A stretch of 64,000 bases of DNA from UBA7672 sp044224605 (GCA_044224605.1 JBGAKC010000011.1:57266-121265); one strand, 5' to 3'. Shown: positions 6,925 through 16,420, numbered from the stretch's first letter. A program made the numbers and translations. The notes: generated from the sequence alone by a model not told the origin.

Positions 6925-8595
6925 ATGGACAGTGATGGTGAGATTGCGCGCCGGGCGCGCCTCAAGCCGATTGCGGCGGTGGGAGAGAAGCTGGGCATAC
7001 CAGCCGACGCGCTGGTTCCTTACGGCCACACCAAGGCGAAGATCAGTGCGCAATACATGAAGTCGCTCGCCTCGCGGCCGGATGGCGATCTCGTGCTGGT
7101 GACAGCCATGAACCCGACGCCCGCCGGCGAGGGAAAGACCACAACGACCGTGGGGCTTGGCGATGCGCTCACCCGCCTCGGCAAGAAGACGGTGATCGCC
7201 CTGCGCGAGCCCTCGCTCGGTCCATGCTTCGGACAGAAGGGCGGCGCCACGGGCGGCGGCTATGCCCAGGTCGTTCCGATGGACGAGATCAACCTGCACT
7301 TCACCGGCGACTTCCACGCCATCACGGCGGCGCACAACCTCCTGTCGGCCATGATCGACAACCAAATTCACTGGGGGAATGCGCTGGGCATCGACCCACG
7401 CCGCATCCGCTGGAAACGCGCGCTCGATGTCAACGACCGCAACCTGCGCGATATCGTGACCGGCCTCGGCGGCCCGGCCAACGGCACGCCGATCGAAGGC
7501 GGCTTCGACATCACGGTCGCTTCCGAAGTCATGGCGATCATGTGCCTGGCGGAAGATCTTGCTGATCTCAAGGCGCGCCTCGCCCGCATCATCGTGGCCG
7601 AAACCCGCGACCGGAAACCCGTGACCTCGGGCGACCTCAAGGCCGATGGCGCGATGGCGGTGCTGCTGAAGGATGCATTGCAGCCCAATCTCGTGCAGAC
7701 AATGGAGAATACCCCGGCAATCCTGCACCTCGGCCCCTTCGCCAACATCGCGCATGGCTGCAATTCGGTGCTGGCGACCCGCGCTGCGCTGAAGCTCGGC
7801 GACATCGTCGTGACCGAGGCAGGCTTCGGCGCCGACCTCGGCGCGCAGAAATTCTTCGACATCAAGTGCCGTCTCTCGGGCCTTCGTCCAAAAGCAACCG
7901 TTCTGGTCGCCACCATCCGCTCGATGAAGATGAATGGCGGCGCCGCAAGGGGTGATCTCGGCAAGGAGGATATCGACGCCCTGACACGCGGCGCCGTGAA
8001 CGTGCAGCGCCACATCGAGAACCTGCGCGGCTATGGCTTGCCCGTCCTCGTCGCGCTCAATCATTTCACGACCGACACCGCCGCAGAAGTCGAGACCGTC
8101 AAACGCATCGTCGAATCCATGGGCGCGCAGGCCTTCGTCTGCCGCCATTGGGCCGAAGGCGGCAAGGGCGCGGAGGAACTGGCGAAAGCCGTCATCGCCA
8201 CGCTCGAGAAGCGCGAAGACAGGTTCCGCGTCCTCTATGAGGATGCGGAACCCCTGCTTGCCAAGATCGAGACAACCGCGAAGAAGATCTACCGCGCCGC
8301 CGGCGTTTCCGCCCCGTCGAAGGTGATCGCGCAGCTGAAGCGCTGGGAAGAGGCGGGCTTCGGCCGCCTCCCCGTCTGCATCGCCAAGACGCAGTATTCC
8401 TTCTCCACCGACCCAGAAAAGCTCGGGGCGCCCGTCGACCACATCCTCGACATCCGCGAAGTGCGCCTCTCCGCCGGCGCCGGCTTCGTCGTCGCGATCT
8501 GCGGCGACCTGATGACCATGCCCGGCTTGCCGCGCCAGCCCGCCGCCGAACTCATGTCGGTCGATGTCGACGGTAATATCCATGGTCTCTCCTGA
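6925..8595 (+). CDS. fhs: Formate-tetrahydrofolate ligase
   Basis: 556 residues, the usual length. ATP-dependent formylation of tetrahydrofolate to 10-formyl-THF in one-carbon metabolism, cytosolic tetramer in known enzymes. P-loop-type TPAGEGKT at residues 65-72. The family signatures EPSLGPCFGQKGGATGGGYAQV and DINLHFTGDFHAI-like segments, and VATIRSMKMNGG, are present. Start ATG 6925 lies 16 bp after the large inverted repeat. The stop overlaps the next start by one base (TGATG), indicating translational coupling with the VOC gene. Confidence 0.97.
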   Translation: MDSDGEIARRARLKPIAAVGEKLGIPADALVPYGHTKAKISAQYMKSLASRPDGDLVLVTAMNPTPAGEGKTTTTVGLGDALTRLGKKTVIALREPSLGPCFGQKGGATGGGYAQVVPMDEINLHFTGDFHAITAAHNLLSAMIDNQIHWGNALGIDPRRIRWKRALDVNDRNLRDIVTGLGGPANGTPIEGGFDITVASEVMAIMCLAEDLADLKARLARIIVAETRDRKPVTSGDLKADGAMAVLLKDALQPNLVQTMENTPAILHLGPFANIAHGCNSVLATRAALKLGDIVVTEAGFGADLGAQKFFDIKCRLSGLRPKATVLVATIRSMKMNGGAARGDLGKEDIDALTRGAVNVQRHIENLRGYGLPVLVALNHFTTDTAAEVETVKRIVESMGAQAFVCRHWAEGGKGAEELAKAVIATLEKREDRFRVLYEDAEPLLAKIETTAKKIYRAAGVSAPSKVIAQLKRWEEAGFGRLPVCIAKTQYSFSTDPEKLGAPVDHILDIREVRLSAGAGFVVAICGDLMTMPGLPRQPAAELMSVDVDGNIHGLS

Positions 8596-8981
8596 TGCGC
8601 GCGATCACGAGACTCGCCCTCGTCGTGCGCGAGTATGACGAAGCCATCGACTGGTTCTCGCGCTGCCTCGGCTTCGAGCTGGCGGAAGACATCGACATGG
8701 GCGGCGGCAAGCGCTGGGTGGTGATGGAGCCGCCGGGCACGCGCGGCGCAGCTCTGCTGCTGGCGAAGGCGTCCGGCCCAAAGCAGGAAGCTGCGATCGG
8801 CAACCAGACCGGCGGTCGCGTCTTCTTGTTCCTCGAAACCGGCAATTTCGATCGCGACCACCAGCACATGCTCGATGAAGGCGTGAAATTCCGCGAAGCG
8901 CCCCGCACAGAACCCTATGGCAGGGTCGCGGTGTTCGAGGATGTCGCCGGCAATCTCTGGGATCTGATCGAGCCCAACTGA
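8595..8981 (+). CDS. VOC (glyoxalase/bleomycin resistance) family protein
   Basis: 128 residues forming two beta-alpha-beta-beta-beta modules: RAITRLALVVREYDEAIDWF opens the first, and RVFLFLETGNFDRDHQHML with FEDVAGNLWDLIEPN makes the second. The final Glu of the LWDLIEP strand and the His of HQHML are plausible metal ligands, as in vicinal oxygen chelate enzymes. Substrate unknown. Overlaps the fhs stop by one base, so likely in the same transcript. Confidence 0.88.
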   Translation: MRAITRLALVVREYDEAIDWFSRCLGFELAEDIDMGGGKRWVVMEPPGTRGAALLLAKASGPKQEAAIGNQTGGRVFLFLETGNFDRDHQHMLDEGVKFREAPRTEPYGRVAVFEDVAGNLWDLIEPN

Positions 8982-9104
8982 CCGCCTGCAGGTCATCGTC
9001 TGCAAGCACCGAAAATTTCTTCTGCTTCCCTCGACGGCGCCGCTTGCGCCTGACGCTGTCAACTGCAAGCTTTTCGCAAAACAGGCCATCAGGGAGCGAC
9101 GGAC

Positions 9105-10598
9105 ATGAGGCTTACACGGCGCACACTTCTGGCGACGGTCTACGGAACAGGCCTTGCCGCCTGCGCTCCGGCCGCGGTCGCTCCCGCCGTCGTTCCCGAG
9201 GCGAGCCACGACTTGCCCGACGCGACGAAGCTCGCCTCGATGATCAAGGCCAAGGATATCAGCGCATCGGAAGCCGTCGAGGAAGCGATCAAGCGCGCGG
9301 AAGCGATCCAGCCGCAGATCAACTTCCTGGTCACCGACACGTTCGCGATGGCGCGCGAGAAAGCGAAGACGCCGTTGACGGGGCCATTCGCGGGCGTCCC
9401 CTTCCTTGTCAAGGATCTCGACAACGTCGCTGGCGTCGTCACGCGCTATGGCTCGGCCTCGACCGCCGGCCAGCCTCCGGCCGCGAAGGACGACACGTTC
9501 GTGGCGGCGATGTTCGCTGCGGGCCTCGTCTGCATAGGCAAGTCGGCCGCGCCGGAGAACGGCTACCTCCCGACGACCGAACCACTCGCCTTCCAGCCGT
9601 CTAAGAACCCGTGGGACACGACGCGTTCCACCGCCGGCTCCTCCGGCGGCGCGGCGGCGGCAACGGCGGCTGGCGTCGTCCCGATGGCGCACGCCAACGA
9701 TGGCGGCGGCTCGATCCGTTTCCCGGCGGCGAACAACGGCCTTGTCGGCCTCAAGCCCTCGCGTGGGCGGATGATTTCGGAACAGCCCGGCGCGCGCCCG
9801 CTCGACCTCGGCGTGCAGGGCGTGGTCTCGCGCACGGTGCGCGACACGGCCGGCTTCTTCGCGGCCTGTGAAGCCAGCGCTCCGGCGGCGGTGTTCGCAC
9901 CTGTCGGCCTGGTGACCGGCGCGAGCAAGACTCGCCTGAAAGTGGGCGTTGTTTCGAAAGGCTTTGCCGGGTTCGAACCTGAAGCCGAAGTCGCCGGCAT
10001 CCTGCAGGCGACAGCCAAACTGCTGGAAGCACAGGGCCACACTATCGTCGGTCAGACCAACTGGCCGACCGCCCCGACCTTCGGCGACGACTTCCTCGCC
10101 TTCTGGTCACTGGGCGCCGCGCAGGACGTGGCTGGCGTCGAGAAGCTGCTCGGCAAGAAAGCCGACGATACGATGGTCGAGCCCTTCACGCTCGCCATGG
10201 CGGCCAACGCCACGAAGCTGAAGCCGGAAGACATCGACGCGATCCAGAAGCGCCTGCTGGCCGCCGCAACGGCCTATGACGAATGGATCAAGGGCTTCGA
10301 CGTCGTGATCTCGCCGGTCTTTACCTCGCCCCCCTCGCCGCTCGGCTACCTCCGCGGCGACGTGCCGTTCGACACGCTGCGCGAACGCCTGCTGCACGAG
10401 GTCGGCTACACGCTGATCCACAACGTCTCGGGAGCGCCGGCGATGAGCCTGCCCATGGGCTGGACGACAGGCGGCCTGCCGGTCGGCATCCAGTTCAGCG
10501 CCGCCAATGGCGCCGAGAAGACGCTGCTCGAAATCGCCTACGAGATGGAAACGGCGCAGCCCTGGATCGGCAAGCGTCCAAAAATATGGGCCGCCTAG
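9105..10598 (+). CDS. Amidase signature family protein, exported lipoprotein
   Basis: 497 residues. N-terminus MRLTRRTLLATVYGTGLAAC combines a twin-Arg-like segment with a lipobox (LAAC, Cys20), so it is probably a membrane-anchored periplasmic enzyme. The amidase catalytic set Ser-cisSer-Lys is visible: Lys103 in PFLVKDLDN, Ser179 in TAGSSGG, and nucleophile Ser203 in GGGSIRFPAA. Hydrolyses an amide bond; the natural substrate cannot be inferred. Stands alone, convergent with the P450 gene. Confidence 0.92.
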   Translation: MRLTRRTLLATVYGTGLAACAPAAVAPAVVPEASHDLPDATKLASMIKAKDISASEAVEEAIKRAEAIQPQINFLVTDTFAMAREKAKTPLTGPFAGVPFLVKDLDNVAGVVTRYGSASTAGQPPAAKDDTFVAAMFAAGLVCIGKSAAPENGYLPTTEPLAFQPSKNPWDTTRSTAGSSGGAAAATAAGVVPMAHANDGGGSIRFPAANNGLVGLKPSRGRMISEQPGARPLDLGVQGVVSRTVRDTAGFFAACEASAPAAVFAPVGLVTGASKTRLKVGVVSKGFAGFEPEAEVAGILQATAKLLEAQGHTIVGQTNWPTAPTFGDDFLAFWSLGAAQDVAGVEKLLGKKADDTMVEPFTLAMAANATKLKPEDIDAIQKRLLAAATAYDEWIKGFDVVISPVFTSPPSPLGYLRGDVPFDTLRERLLHEVGYTLIHNVSGAPAMSLPMGWTTGGLPVGIQFSAANGAEKTLLEIAYEMETAQPWIGKRPKIWAA

Positions 10599-10614
10599 GG
10601 TTGCAGATGAGCAC

Positions 10615-10634
10615 GCCCGGCTTCGCGGCCGGGC
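10615..10634. terminator. Short GC hairpin between convergent amidase and P450 genes
   Basis: GCCCGGC (10615-10621) pairs with GCCGGGC (10628-10634) across a 6-nt loop, in the 42-bp gap between two converging stops. There is no T-run, so termination would be weak or factor-assisted. Confidence 0.35.
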
Positions 10635-10640
10635 GATTGC

Positions 10641-11945
10641 CTACCGCTTCGGAACCAGCCGGACGGGCATGTAGGTATAGCCCTTCACGAAGGAACTCGG
10701 CACGCGCTCAGGTTCGGCGAGGACCTCAATCCGTTCGAAACGATTGAGTATCTCCTCCCACAGTATCTGCAGCTGCAGCTCAGCCAGACGGTTGCCGACA
10801 CAACGGTGGATGCCGAAGCCGAAGGACAGGTGGCGGCGCACCATCGGCCGCTCGATCCAGACCTCGTTGGGCCGGGTGTACTGTGTCTCGTCGCGGTTGC
10901 CCGACACATACCACATCAGCACCTTGTCGCCCTTGCGGATTGTCTTGCCGCCAAGCTCGTAATCGGAGAGCGCCGTGCGGCGCATGTGCGCCAGCGGCGT
11001 CTGCCAGCGGATGATTTCCGAGACGGCGGACGGCAGCAATTCAGGGTTCGCCTTCAGCTTCTCCCACTGGTCTGGCCACCTCTTCATCAGCGCATAGACG
11101 CCGCCGGTCATGGAGTTGCGAGTGGTGTCGTTGCCGCCAACGATCAAAAGCAGCAGGTTTCCAAGAAACTCCTGCGGGGTCATGTTCTTCGTGTGCTCGC
11201 CATGGGCCAGCATCGAAACGAGATCGCCCTTCGGCTCGGCGTTGATGCGCTCGTTCCACAGCCGCGTGAAATAGCCCAGGCATTCCAGCAGCTCGCCGCG
11301 CCACTGCTCTTCGCTTGTGACGATCTCTGGATTGTTGCGGCCTGTCGCAACATCGGACCAGCGCGTAAGCTTCCGGCGATCCTCGAACGGGACGTCGAAC
11401 AACGTCGCCAGCATCATGGTGGTGAGCTCGATCGAGACCCTGTCGACCCAGTCGAACGTCTCGCCGACCGGCAGGCTGTCGAACAACGCCTTGGTGCGCG
11501 AACGGATCAGCGTCTCGAAGCTCTTGAGGTTTTCCGGACCGACGATGGACTGCACGGTCTTGCGCTGCAGGTCATGCTTGGGCGGGTCCATCGCGATGAA
11601 CATCGGCAGCTGGAAGTCCTCGTCCTGATCGACGACCGTGATGCCGCCTTCGGACGAGAACACGCCATGGGTCGTGTCCACGGTCATGATGTCCTTGTAG
11701 CTGGTGACGCTCCAGTAGGGGCCGAACGGGCTGTCTGGGCACCAGTTGACCGGCGCTTCCTTCCGCAGGCGGGCGAAATAGTCCCAGTAGGCTTCCTGCC
11801 GCCACAGTTCCGGATCGGTGATGTCGAATGTGGCGAGGTCTATTTCGCTGGCTTTTGGCGGGGTCGCCCCCTTTGCCAGCCCGTTCTTCCGGAATTCCTC
11901 CGCCCCGGCCTTGGTCGGGGTTGCGGTTGTCGCCGTATCAGCCAT
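10641..11945 (-). CDS. Cytochrome P450
   Basis: 434 residues from ATG 11945, with AGGAAC upstream (the frame extends 12 codons further without a ribosome site). I-helix GGNDTTRNSMTGG carries the conserved acid/Thr pair for oxygen activation, ExxR is in EIIRW, and the haem-binding loop FGFGIHRCVGNRLAEL places the thiolate at Cys382. Soluble bacterial class; needs a ferredoxin and reductase not encoded nearby. It resembles the linalool/cholesterol-type monooxygenases of alphaproteobacteria, but the substrate is not determinable. Convergent with the amidase gene. Confidence 0.95.
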   Translation of the reverse strand: MADTATTATPTKAGAEEFRKNGLAKGATPPKASEIDLATFDITDPELWRQEAYWDYFARLRKEAPVNWCPDSPFGPYWSVTSYKDIMTVDTTHGVFSSEGGITVVDQDEDFQLPMFIAMDPPKHDLQRKTVQSIVGPENLKSFETLIRSRTKALFDSLPVGETFDWVDRVSIELTTMMLATLFDVPFEDRRKLTRWSDVATGRNNPEIVTSEEQWRGELLECLGYFTRLWNERINAEPKGDLVSMLAHGEHTKNMTPQEFLGNLLLLIVGGNDTTRNSMTGGVYALMKRWPDQWEKLKANPELLPSAVSEIIRWQTPLAHMRRTALSDYELGGKTIRKGDKVLMWYVSGNRDETQYTRPNEVWIERPMVRRHLSFGFGIHRCVGNRLAELQLQILWEEILNRFERIEVLAEPERVPSSFVKGYTYMPVRLVPKR

Positions 11946-12190
11946 GGCGCTGTTCCTCACCTGTGAGCGGCATCGCTTCAAGCCGCCTTGACACAGTCTA
12001 GCAGACGCAGACGCCAGCGGCAGTCCTATCCTTGCGGCAAGTGCAGATAAAGCACCCGGATTGGGTCTTCATGACACGCTAACCCGCGACAGCGGCGACC
12101 GGCAGCCCGCCTTCCGGGCGGCGGCGGATATGCTAGAGGTCCAACCCTTCCGCCGGGCGCCTCCGCCCAGCCCTTCTGGGGATCGCCGCC

Positions 12191-12952
12191 TTGGCCACAG
12201 ACGCACCGCGCCGCGCCCTGACCGTGCTGATCCCGTTCTACAACGAGGCCGGCAACATCCAGCCCCTGCTGGACGAGGTTCACACGGCGCTGGACGGGGT
12301 CGATTACGAGATCGTCTGCGTCAATGACTGTTCGGATGACGCCACGGGCGCGGAACTGGCCGCGGCCCACGGCTTGAGGCCGGATCGCATCAAGATTCTC
12401 ACCCACGTGAAACGCCGGGGCAAATCCGCCGCCCTCTTCACGGGCCTCCGCAGCTGCGTGGGCGACTGGGTGCAGCTGCTCGACGGCGATGGCCAGAATG
12501 ATCCCGCCGACGCCCGCCGCGTCTGGGATCTCGTGGCCGCGAAGGACGAAAACCCCGCCCTCGGCATTGTGTGCGGCCGGCGCACAAGCCGTAACGATTC
12601 GGGCTTCAAATGGGTGCAGTCGCGAGTCGCCAACGGCATCCGCCGCTTCTGCCTGCGCGATGACGCCACCGACACGGGCTGCGGCTTCAAGCTGATCCGC
12701 CGCCGCGCCTTCCAGGACCTGCCCTATTTCGCGGCCATGCATCGATTTCTGCCGGCGCTGATCAAGCGCGCGGGTTGGGATGTTCGCGAGGAGCCTGTCG
12801 CCGACAGGCAACGCCGCCATGGCGTCTCGAAATACGGATTTCTCGGCCGTTTCGGCGCCGGACTGGTGGACCTCTTCGGCATGATGTGGCTTGTGCGGCG
12901 TGGGGGCTATGGCGTCGCTGCCGAATGGAACGATCCGCGCTCCCAGCGCTGA
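12191..12952 (+). CDS. Glycosyltransferase family 2 (dolichol/undecaprenyl-phosphate sugar synthase type)
   Basis: 253 residues with a TTG start; no better start is in frame before the conserved strand. GT-A fold: TVLIPFYNEAGNI, VNDCSDDATG (residues 44-53) and the DGDGQNDP acidic motif (98-104). CGFKLIRRRAF and a C-terminal hydrophobic segment (GLVDLFGMMWLVRRGGYG) fit membrane association. Enzymes of this kind move a sugar from an NDP donor to a polyprenyl phosphate. The next gene is an ArnT-like membrane transferase that uses such lipid-linked sugars, so the pair probably acts together on lipid A or another envelope glycan. Confidence 0.88.
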   Translation: MATDAPRRALTVLIPFYNEAGNIQPLLDEVHTALDGVDYEIVCVNDCSDDATGAELAAAHGLRPDRIKILTHVKRRGKSAALFTGLRSCVGDWVQLLDGDGQNDPADARRVWDLVAAKDENPALGIVCGRRTSRNDSGFKWVQSRVANGIRRFCLRDDATDTGCGFKLIRRRAFQDLPYFAAMHRFLPALIKRAGWDVREEPVADRQRRHGVSKYGFLGRFGAGLVDLFGMMWLVRRGGYGVAAEWNDPRSQR

Positions 12953-12996
12953 CCGGCCAGGCGGCGTGTGGCGTGTAGTTGAGTGGAAGTAGACGC

Positions 12997-14664
12997 GTGA
13001 AGCAGCCGATCCGGCAGCCCAAGCAGTCCAAGAAGGCGGTCAAGGCGGCCGCCAGGGCGGCTGAGGCGCGCCGCAAACAGCAGCAGCGGGATCAGAGCCG
13101 GCTGGCCGAATCCTTCATCCGCCTCGACAAGTCCGCGATCATCCTCACCATCCTGATCTTCTGCGTGATTCACTGGTCGATCCGCGTCTTCATCGCCCCG
13201 ATCTACACGGTCGAGGAGGCCGAACAGCTCCTCCTCTCGCAATCGCTGCAAGTCGGCTACGAGGCGCGCCAGCCTCCCATGCTGGCCTGGCTCGACGCGC
13301 TCGCCGTTATGGCCGGCGGGCTCCACCCGCCCGTGATCTTCGCGATGAAATACGTCCTGATCTTCATCGCCCTCACCTTCTACTATCTGGGCGCCCGCAA
13401 CGTCCTGATCCGACCCAGCATGTCGGCTGCGGCCGTCGGCGCCTGGGCGCTCACTTTCGTCGTTGGCTGGGCGATCCACGAGGACCTGCTGGGCGCTGCG
13501 GGTCTCATGGCCTGCCTCGCCCTGACCTTCCACGCCTTCACGCGCATCCTCACCTGGCGGCGCTATCGCGACTGGGTCTATCTCGGTCTCACGATCGGCG
13601 TCGGCATGCTGACGCACCACCTGTTCATTGTCTTCCCGGCGGCCATGCTGCTGGCGATCACCCTGTCGCCCTTCTTCCGCGATGCGATGTCGCCTGCCCG
13701 GCTTGGCGCGGCCGTACTGGTCGCCGTACTGATCTATTCCCCGTATGCCGCCTGGGTCGTCACCCATGCCGGCTCGATCGCCGATGCGGCTGCCGAGTAC
13801 GCCAGCTCGTGGGAGATCGACAACGCCTATATCGAGCGCGCCGGCAATGCCGCCGCCCAGCTCGGCCGCAGCTTCCTCGAATTCAGCCTGCCCTTGTCGC
13901 TGTTCTGGATGATGCTGTTCTGGACGCTGTGGCTGCCGGTGATCTACCCGGTCTTCGCCCGCCGCAACACGGACGAGGAACCGCACGAACTCGCCTGGCG
14001 CCAGCTGTTCATGCGCTCCACGCTCTTCGCCGCGCTCGCCTATCTGGTCAGCGTTGTCCTCGGCGTGCAGGCCTACAAGGCGCACTGGATGATGCCGGTG
14101 CTGTTCACGGCCCCGGTCTGGCTGTTCCTGCATGTGAAACGCGGCGGCGAATTCCCCGTCGCCATCCGCGCCTTCGGCGCCGTGGTGATTGCCTTCGCCC
14201 TGCTGGTCGTGGGCGGGCGCTTCGTCGAATGGCAATACGAGATTGTCACCTGCCGCGAAGGCGGCTGCCGCCCCTATACGCCGATCCCGGCCTGGGCCAG
14301 CGAACTCAGGGCCGCCGGTTTCAAGTCCGGCACCATTGTCGGCGCAGATCCGCATCTCACCGGCAACCTGCGCGGCGCCTTCCCCCATGCCCGCGTGCTC
14401 GACGCCTCCGTCGCGCCGACCTCGTTCCCGCCGCCGGACGGCAACGGCTCCTGCCTCGTCGTCTGGCGCGACACACGCTTCAACGAGGCCCGCAACGTCG
14501 CCATCATGCCGGACGCGCTGTCGGCCTATATCCGCGAAAAGCTCGACACGGGCCTGCGCGACGAAGGAGCGGAAGGCGCGATCCGCCGCACGCTTCTGCA
14601 TTCGGAAGACAAGGCCGCGACGCTCTATTATTCGTTCCTGAGGCCGTCAGAACTCTGCCGCTGA
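12997..14664 (+). CDS. ArnT-like family 39 membrane glycosyltransferase
   Basis: 555 residues from GTG 12997 with GGAAG upstream; a TTG at 12979 would add six codons. A basic N-terminal stretch of about 45 residues precedes TM1 (ILTILIFCVIHWSI). The first periplasmic loop has the family pattern IYTVEEAEQLLLSQ ... ARQPPMLAWLDALA, and roughly ten further TM helices follow, with a C-terminal soluble domain carrying paired Cys (TCREGGC). Family members transfer a sugar from undecaprenyl phosphate to lipid A or protein. Starts 44 bp after the GT2 gene. Its 3' end overlaps the convergent rimM by 37 bp. Confidence 0.85.
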   Translation: MKQPIRQPKQSKKAVKAAARAAEARRKQQQRDQSRLAESFIRLDKSAIILTILIFCVIHWSIRVFIAPIYTVEEAEQLLLSQSLQVGYEARQPPMLAWLDALAVMAGGLHPPVIFAMKYVLIFIALTFYYLGARNVLIRPSMSAAAVGAWALTFVVGWAIHEDLLGAAGLMACLALTFHAFTRILTWRRYRDWVYLGLTIGVGMLTHHLFIVFPAAMLLAITLSPFFRDAMSPARLGAAVLVAVLIYSPYAAWVVTHAGSIADAAAEYASSWEIDNAYIERAGNAAAQLGRSFLEFSLPLSLFWMMLFWTLWLPVIYPVFARRNTDEEPHELAWRQLFMRSTLFAALAYLVSVVLGVQAYKAHWMMPVLFTAPVWLFLHVKRGGEFPVAIRAFGAVVIAFALLVVGGRFVEWQYEIVTCREGGCRPYTPIPAWASELRAAGFKSGTIVGADPHLTGNLRGAFPHARVLDASVAPTSFPPPDGNGSCLVVWRDTRFNEARNVAIMPDALSAYIREKLDTGLRDEGAEGAIRRTLLHSEDKAATLYYSFLRPSELCR

Positions 14665-15176
14665 AGATCGTCCGGCAGCAGCCCTTCGTCAGGTTCGGCC
14701 TTCAGCACGCGCGCGCCGGCGTCAATCTCGGGAAACACATCCTGCGTGAACGGCAGCAGGAACGACCCGCCCTTCGCAGGCTTCACCTCGATCAGCTCTC
14801 CCGCCCCAAAATTCTGGACGGCCGCAACCCGGCCGAGCTCGCGCCCGTCGACATGCACCACCGCCATGCCGATGAGGTCGGCGACATAGAACTCGCCATC
14901 CTCCGCCGCCGGCAGCGCCTCGCGCGGCGCATGCAGCAGCGTGCCGCGCATCGCCTCCCATTCCTCGCGCTGGCGCTTCTCCTTCGCCGTAACGCCAAAG
15001 CCCTCGTTCAGCGGCCGCACGCGCACAGGCGTCAGCACCACCGCTCCGGCCTCATCCACCAGCGGCCCGTATGCGAATGCCGCTTCCGGATCATCCGTGA
15101 AGGATTGCACCCGCACCTCGCCCTTCACGCCGAAGGCGCCGGCGATCTTTCCGACGACGATCAGCTTCCCGGTCAC
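14628..15176 (-). CDS. rimM: Ribosome maturation factor RimM
   Basis: 182 residues. N-terminal RimM barrel (VVGKIAGAFGVKGEVRVQSFTDDPE) followed by the PRC-barrel half (FYVADLIGMAVVHVDGRELGRV ... GAGELIEV ... LLPFTQDVFPEID). Assists 16S rRNA processing and 30S head assembly, binding S19. The last gene of the ffh-rpsP operon here. trmD and rplS, which commonly follow rimM, are absent because a convergent gene occupies the place. Its start overlaps the stop of the GNAT gene by 4 bp. Confidence 0.95.
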   Translation of the reverse strand: MTGKLIVVGKIAGAFGVKGEVRVQSFTDDPEAAFAYGPLVDEAGAVVLTPVRVRPLNEGFGVTAKEKRQREEWEAMRGTLLHAPREALPAAEDGEFYVADLIGMAVVHVDGRELGRVAAVQNFGAGELIEVKPAKGGSFLLPFTQDVFPEIDAGARVLKAEPDEGLLPDDLQRQSSDGLRNE

Positions 15177-15664
15177 AGCGGCCGCTCCAGCATGGCCACG
15201 ACCTTGCCCAGCCGCGGCGACGTCCGCGACAGCAGGTGACGGAAACCCAGCTTTGCGTGGAAGGCCATGCTTTCGGGATTGGGCGGGTCTTCGTTGACTT
15301 CCGCGGTCAGGCGCTTCTCGCCGAGCGCCGCCGCGATGCGGAGCGCCTCTTCATAGAGCGCTCGTCCAACACCCTGTCCCCACGCCGCACGGCTGACAGC
15401 AACGCGGTCGATATAGAGGTGGTTCTCGAACTGCTCTTCGAACCAGCCGAAATTGTCGCTCGGATATTCGGAGCCCGGCCGGATCAGAATGATGAAGCCG
15501 GCGGGTCTGCCGCCGGCTTCCGCAACAAGCACGCGGTGCGCCCACGCGGCGATCTCGCGGTAGTCCTCTGCGGACATATCGCCAACGGCCGGCGTCGAGG
15601 CGGCGTTGAGGGCGAGGATGAACTCCTCGTCCCCCGCAGCTGCGTCGCGGACCGTCACCGCCAC
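15173..15664 (-). CDS. GNAT family N-acetyltransferase
   Basis: 163 residues with the acetyl-CoA-binding motif RVAVSRAAWGQGVGRALYEEAL (Q-x-x-G-x-G type) and a following strand RLTAEVNEDPPNPESMAFHAKLGF, both typical of GNAT motifs A and B. Acceptor unknown. It sits between rpsP and rimM, with a 4-bp overlap to rimM and 5 bp from rpsP, so it is co-expressed with ribosome genes. A protein or ribosome-related acceptor is possible but not shown. Confidence 0.88.
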   Translation of the reverse strand: MAVTVRDAAAGDEEFILALNAASTPAVGDMSAEDYREIAAWAHRVLVAEAGGRPAGFIILIRPGSEYPSDNFGWFEEQFENHLYIDRVAVSRAAWGQGVGRALYEEALRIAAALGEKRLTAEVNEDPPNPESMAFHAKLGFRHLLSRTSPRLGKVVAMLERPL

Positions 15665-15669
15665 GCCGA

Positions 15670-16068
15670 TTACTCGGCGGCGGTTTCTTCGGCCGGGGCG
15701 TTCTTGGCTTCTTCAACAGCCGCGCGGCGGGCTTCCTCGCGGTCAGCACGCTCCTTGGCGCGTTCCTTGGCTTTCTCGCCCGGTTCGGCGCGCTGCGGGT
15801 TGTTGCCGTGTTCCCACTTCACGAGGCCGGCGGAGGCGAGGTGACGGGCGACGCGATCGGTCGGCGTCGCGCCCTTCTTGAGCCACTCCTTGGCTTTCTC
15901 GAGGTCGATCGTCCAGCGCTTCTCATCGGTCTTGGCGAGCAGCGGGTTGTAGGCGCCGATCTTCTCGATGAAGCGGCCGTCGCGCGCAAAGCGCGAGTCA
16001 GCGATCACGACGTTGTAGTAAGGACGGTGCTTGGAGCCGCCGCGGGCCAGACGAATTTTCAGGGACAT
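15670..16068 (-). CDS. rpsP: 30S ribosomal protein S16
   Basis: 132 residues. The conserved S16 core (SLKIRLARGGSKHRPYYNVVIADSRFARDGRFIEKIGAYNPL) fills the first 80 residues. An extended Lys/Glu/Ala-rich C-terminal tail (about residues 90-132) is common in alphaproteobacterial S16. Part of the 30S body. Located in the ffh operon between the chorismate mutase and GNAT genes. Confidence 0.97.
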   Translation of the reverse strand: MSLKIRLARGGSKHRPYYNVVIADSRFARDGRFIEKIGAYNPLLAKTDEKRWTIDLEKAKEWLKKGATPTDRVARHLASAGLVKWEHGNNPQRAEPGEKAKERAKERADREEARRAAVEEAKNAPAEETAAE

Positions 16069-16126
16069 TGGTCTACTTTCTTCTTTCAGCTTCAGTTCGG
16101 GTTGGTTGAAGGGATTGGGCAGGACG

Positions 16127-16420
16127 TCAGGTCTTGCCTTGCAGTTTCTCGTGATGGCGGATGACCTCCGTCACGATGAAGGCGAGGAATTTTTCGGCGA
16201 AGTCAGGATCGAGGTCGGCCTCCCTGGCCAGCTTGCGCAGGCGGGCGATCTGCTCGGCCTCGCGCGCCTTGTCGGCCGGCGGCATGTTGTGTTCGGCTTT
16301 GAGTTCGCCCACGGCCTTGGTCGCCTTGAAGCGCTCGGCCAGCATGTGCACCACAGCCGCATCGATGTTGTCGATTGAGGCGCGCAGGCGTTTCAGCGTT
16401 TCGGCGGGATCGTTGCTCAT
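16127..16420 (-). CDS. Chorismate mutase, AroQ class
   Basis: 97 residues, all helical. LKRLRASIDNIDAAVVHMLAERFKATKAVGELKAEHNMP carries the Arg and Lys of the AroQ active site, and the C-terminal helix has FLAFIVTEVIRHHE with the Gln/Glu region. Converts chorismate to prephenate for Phe/Tyr synthesis. Overlaps the ffh stop by 4 bp, a conserved alphaproteobacterial arrangement of ffh with a CM gene before rpsP. Confidence 0.92.
   Translation of the reverse strand: MSNDPAETLKRLRASIDNIDAAVVHMLAERFKATKAVGELKAEHNMPPADKAREAEQIARLRKLAREADLDPDFAEKFLAFIVTEVIRHHEKLQGKT

Noticed and set aside
6040..8583. 847-codon open frame on the minus strand opposite fhs and acyl-CoA dehydrogenase
   Set aside because: It is antisense to two certain genes, is His/Asp/Gly/Arg-rich as expected of a GC-rich shadow frame, and matches no family.
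12907..14601. 564-codon open frame on the minus strand opposite the ArnT-like gene
   Set aside because: Shadow of a clear membrane glycosyltransferase; Glu/Gly/Arg-rich, no domains.
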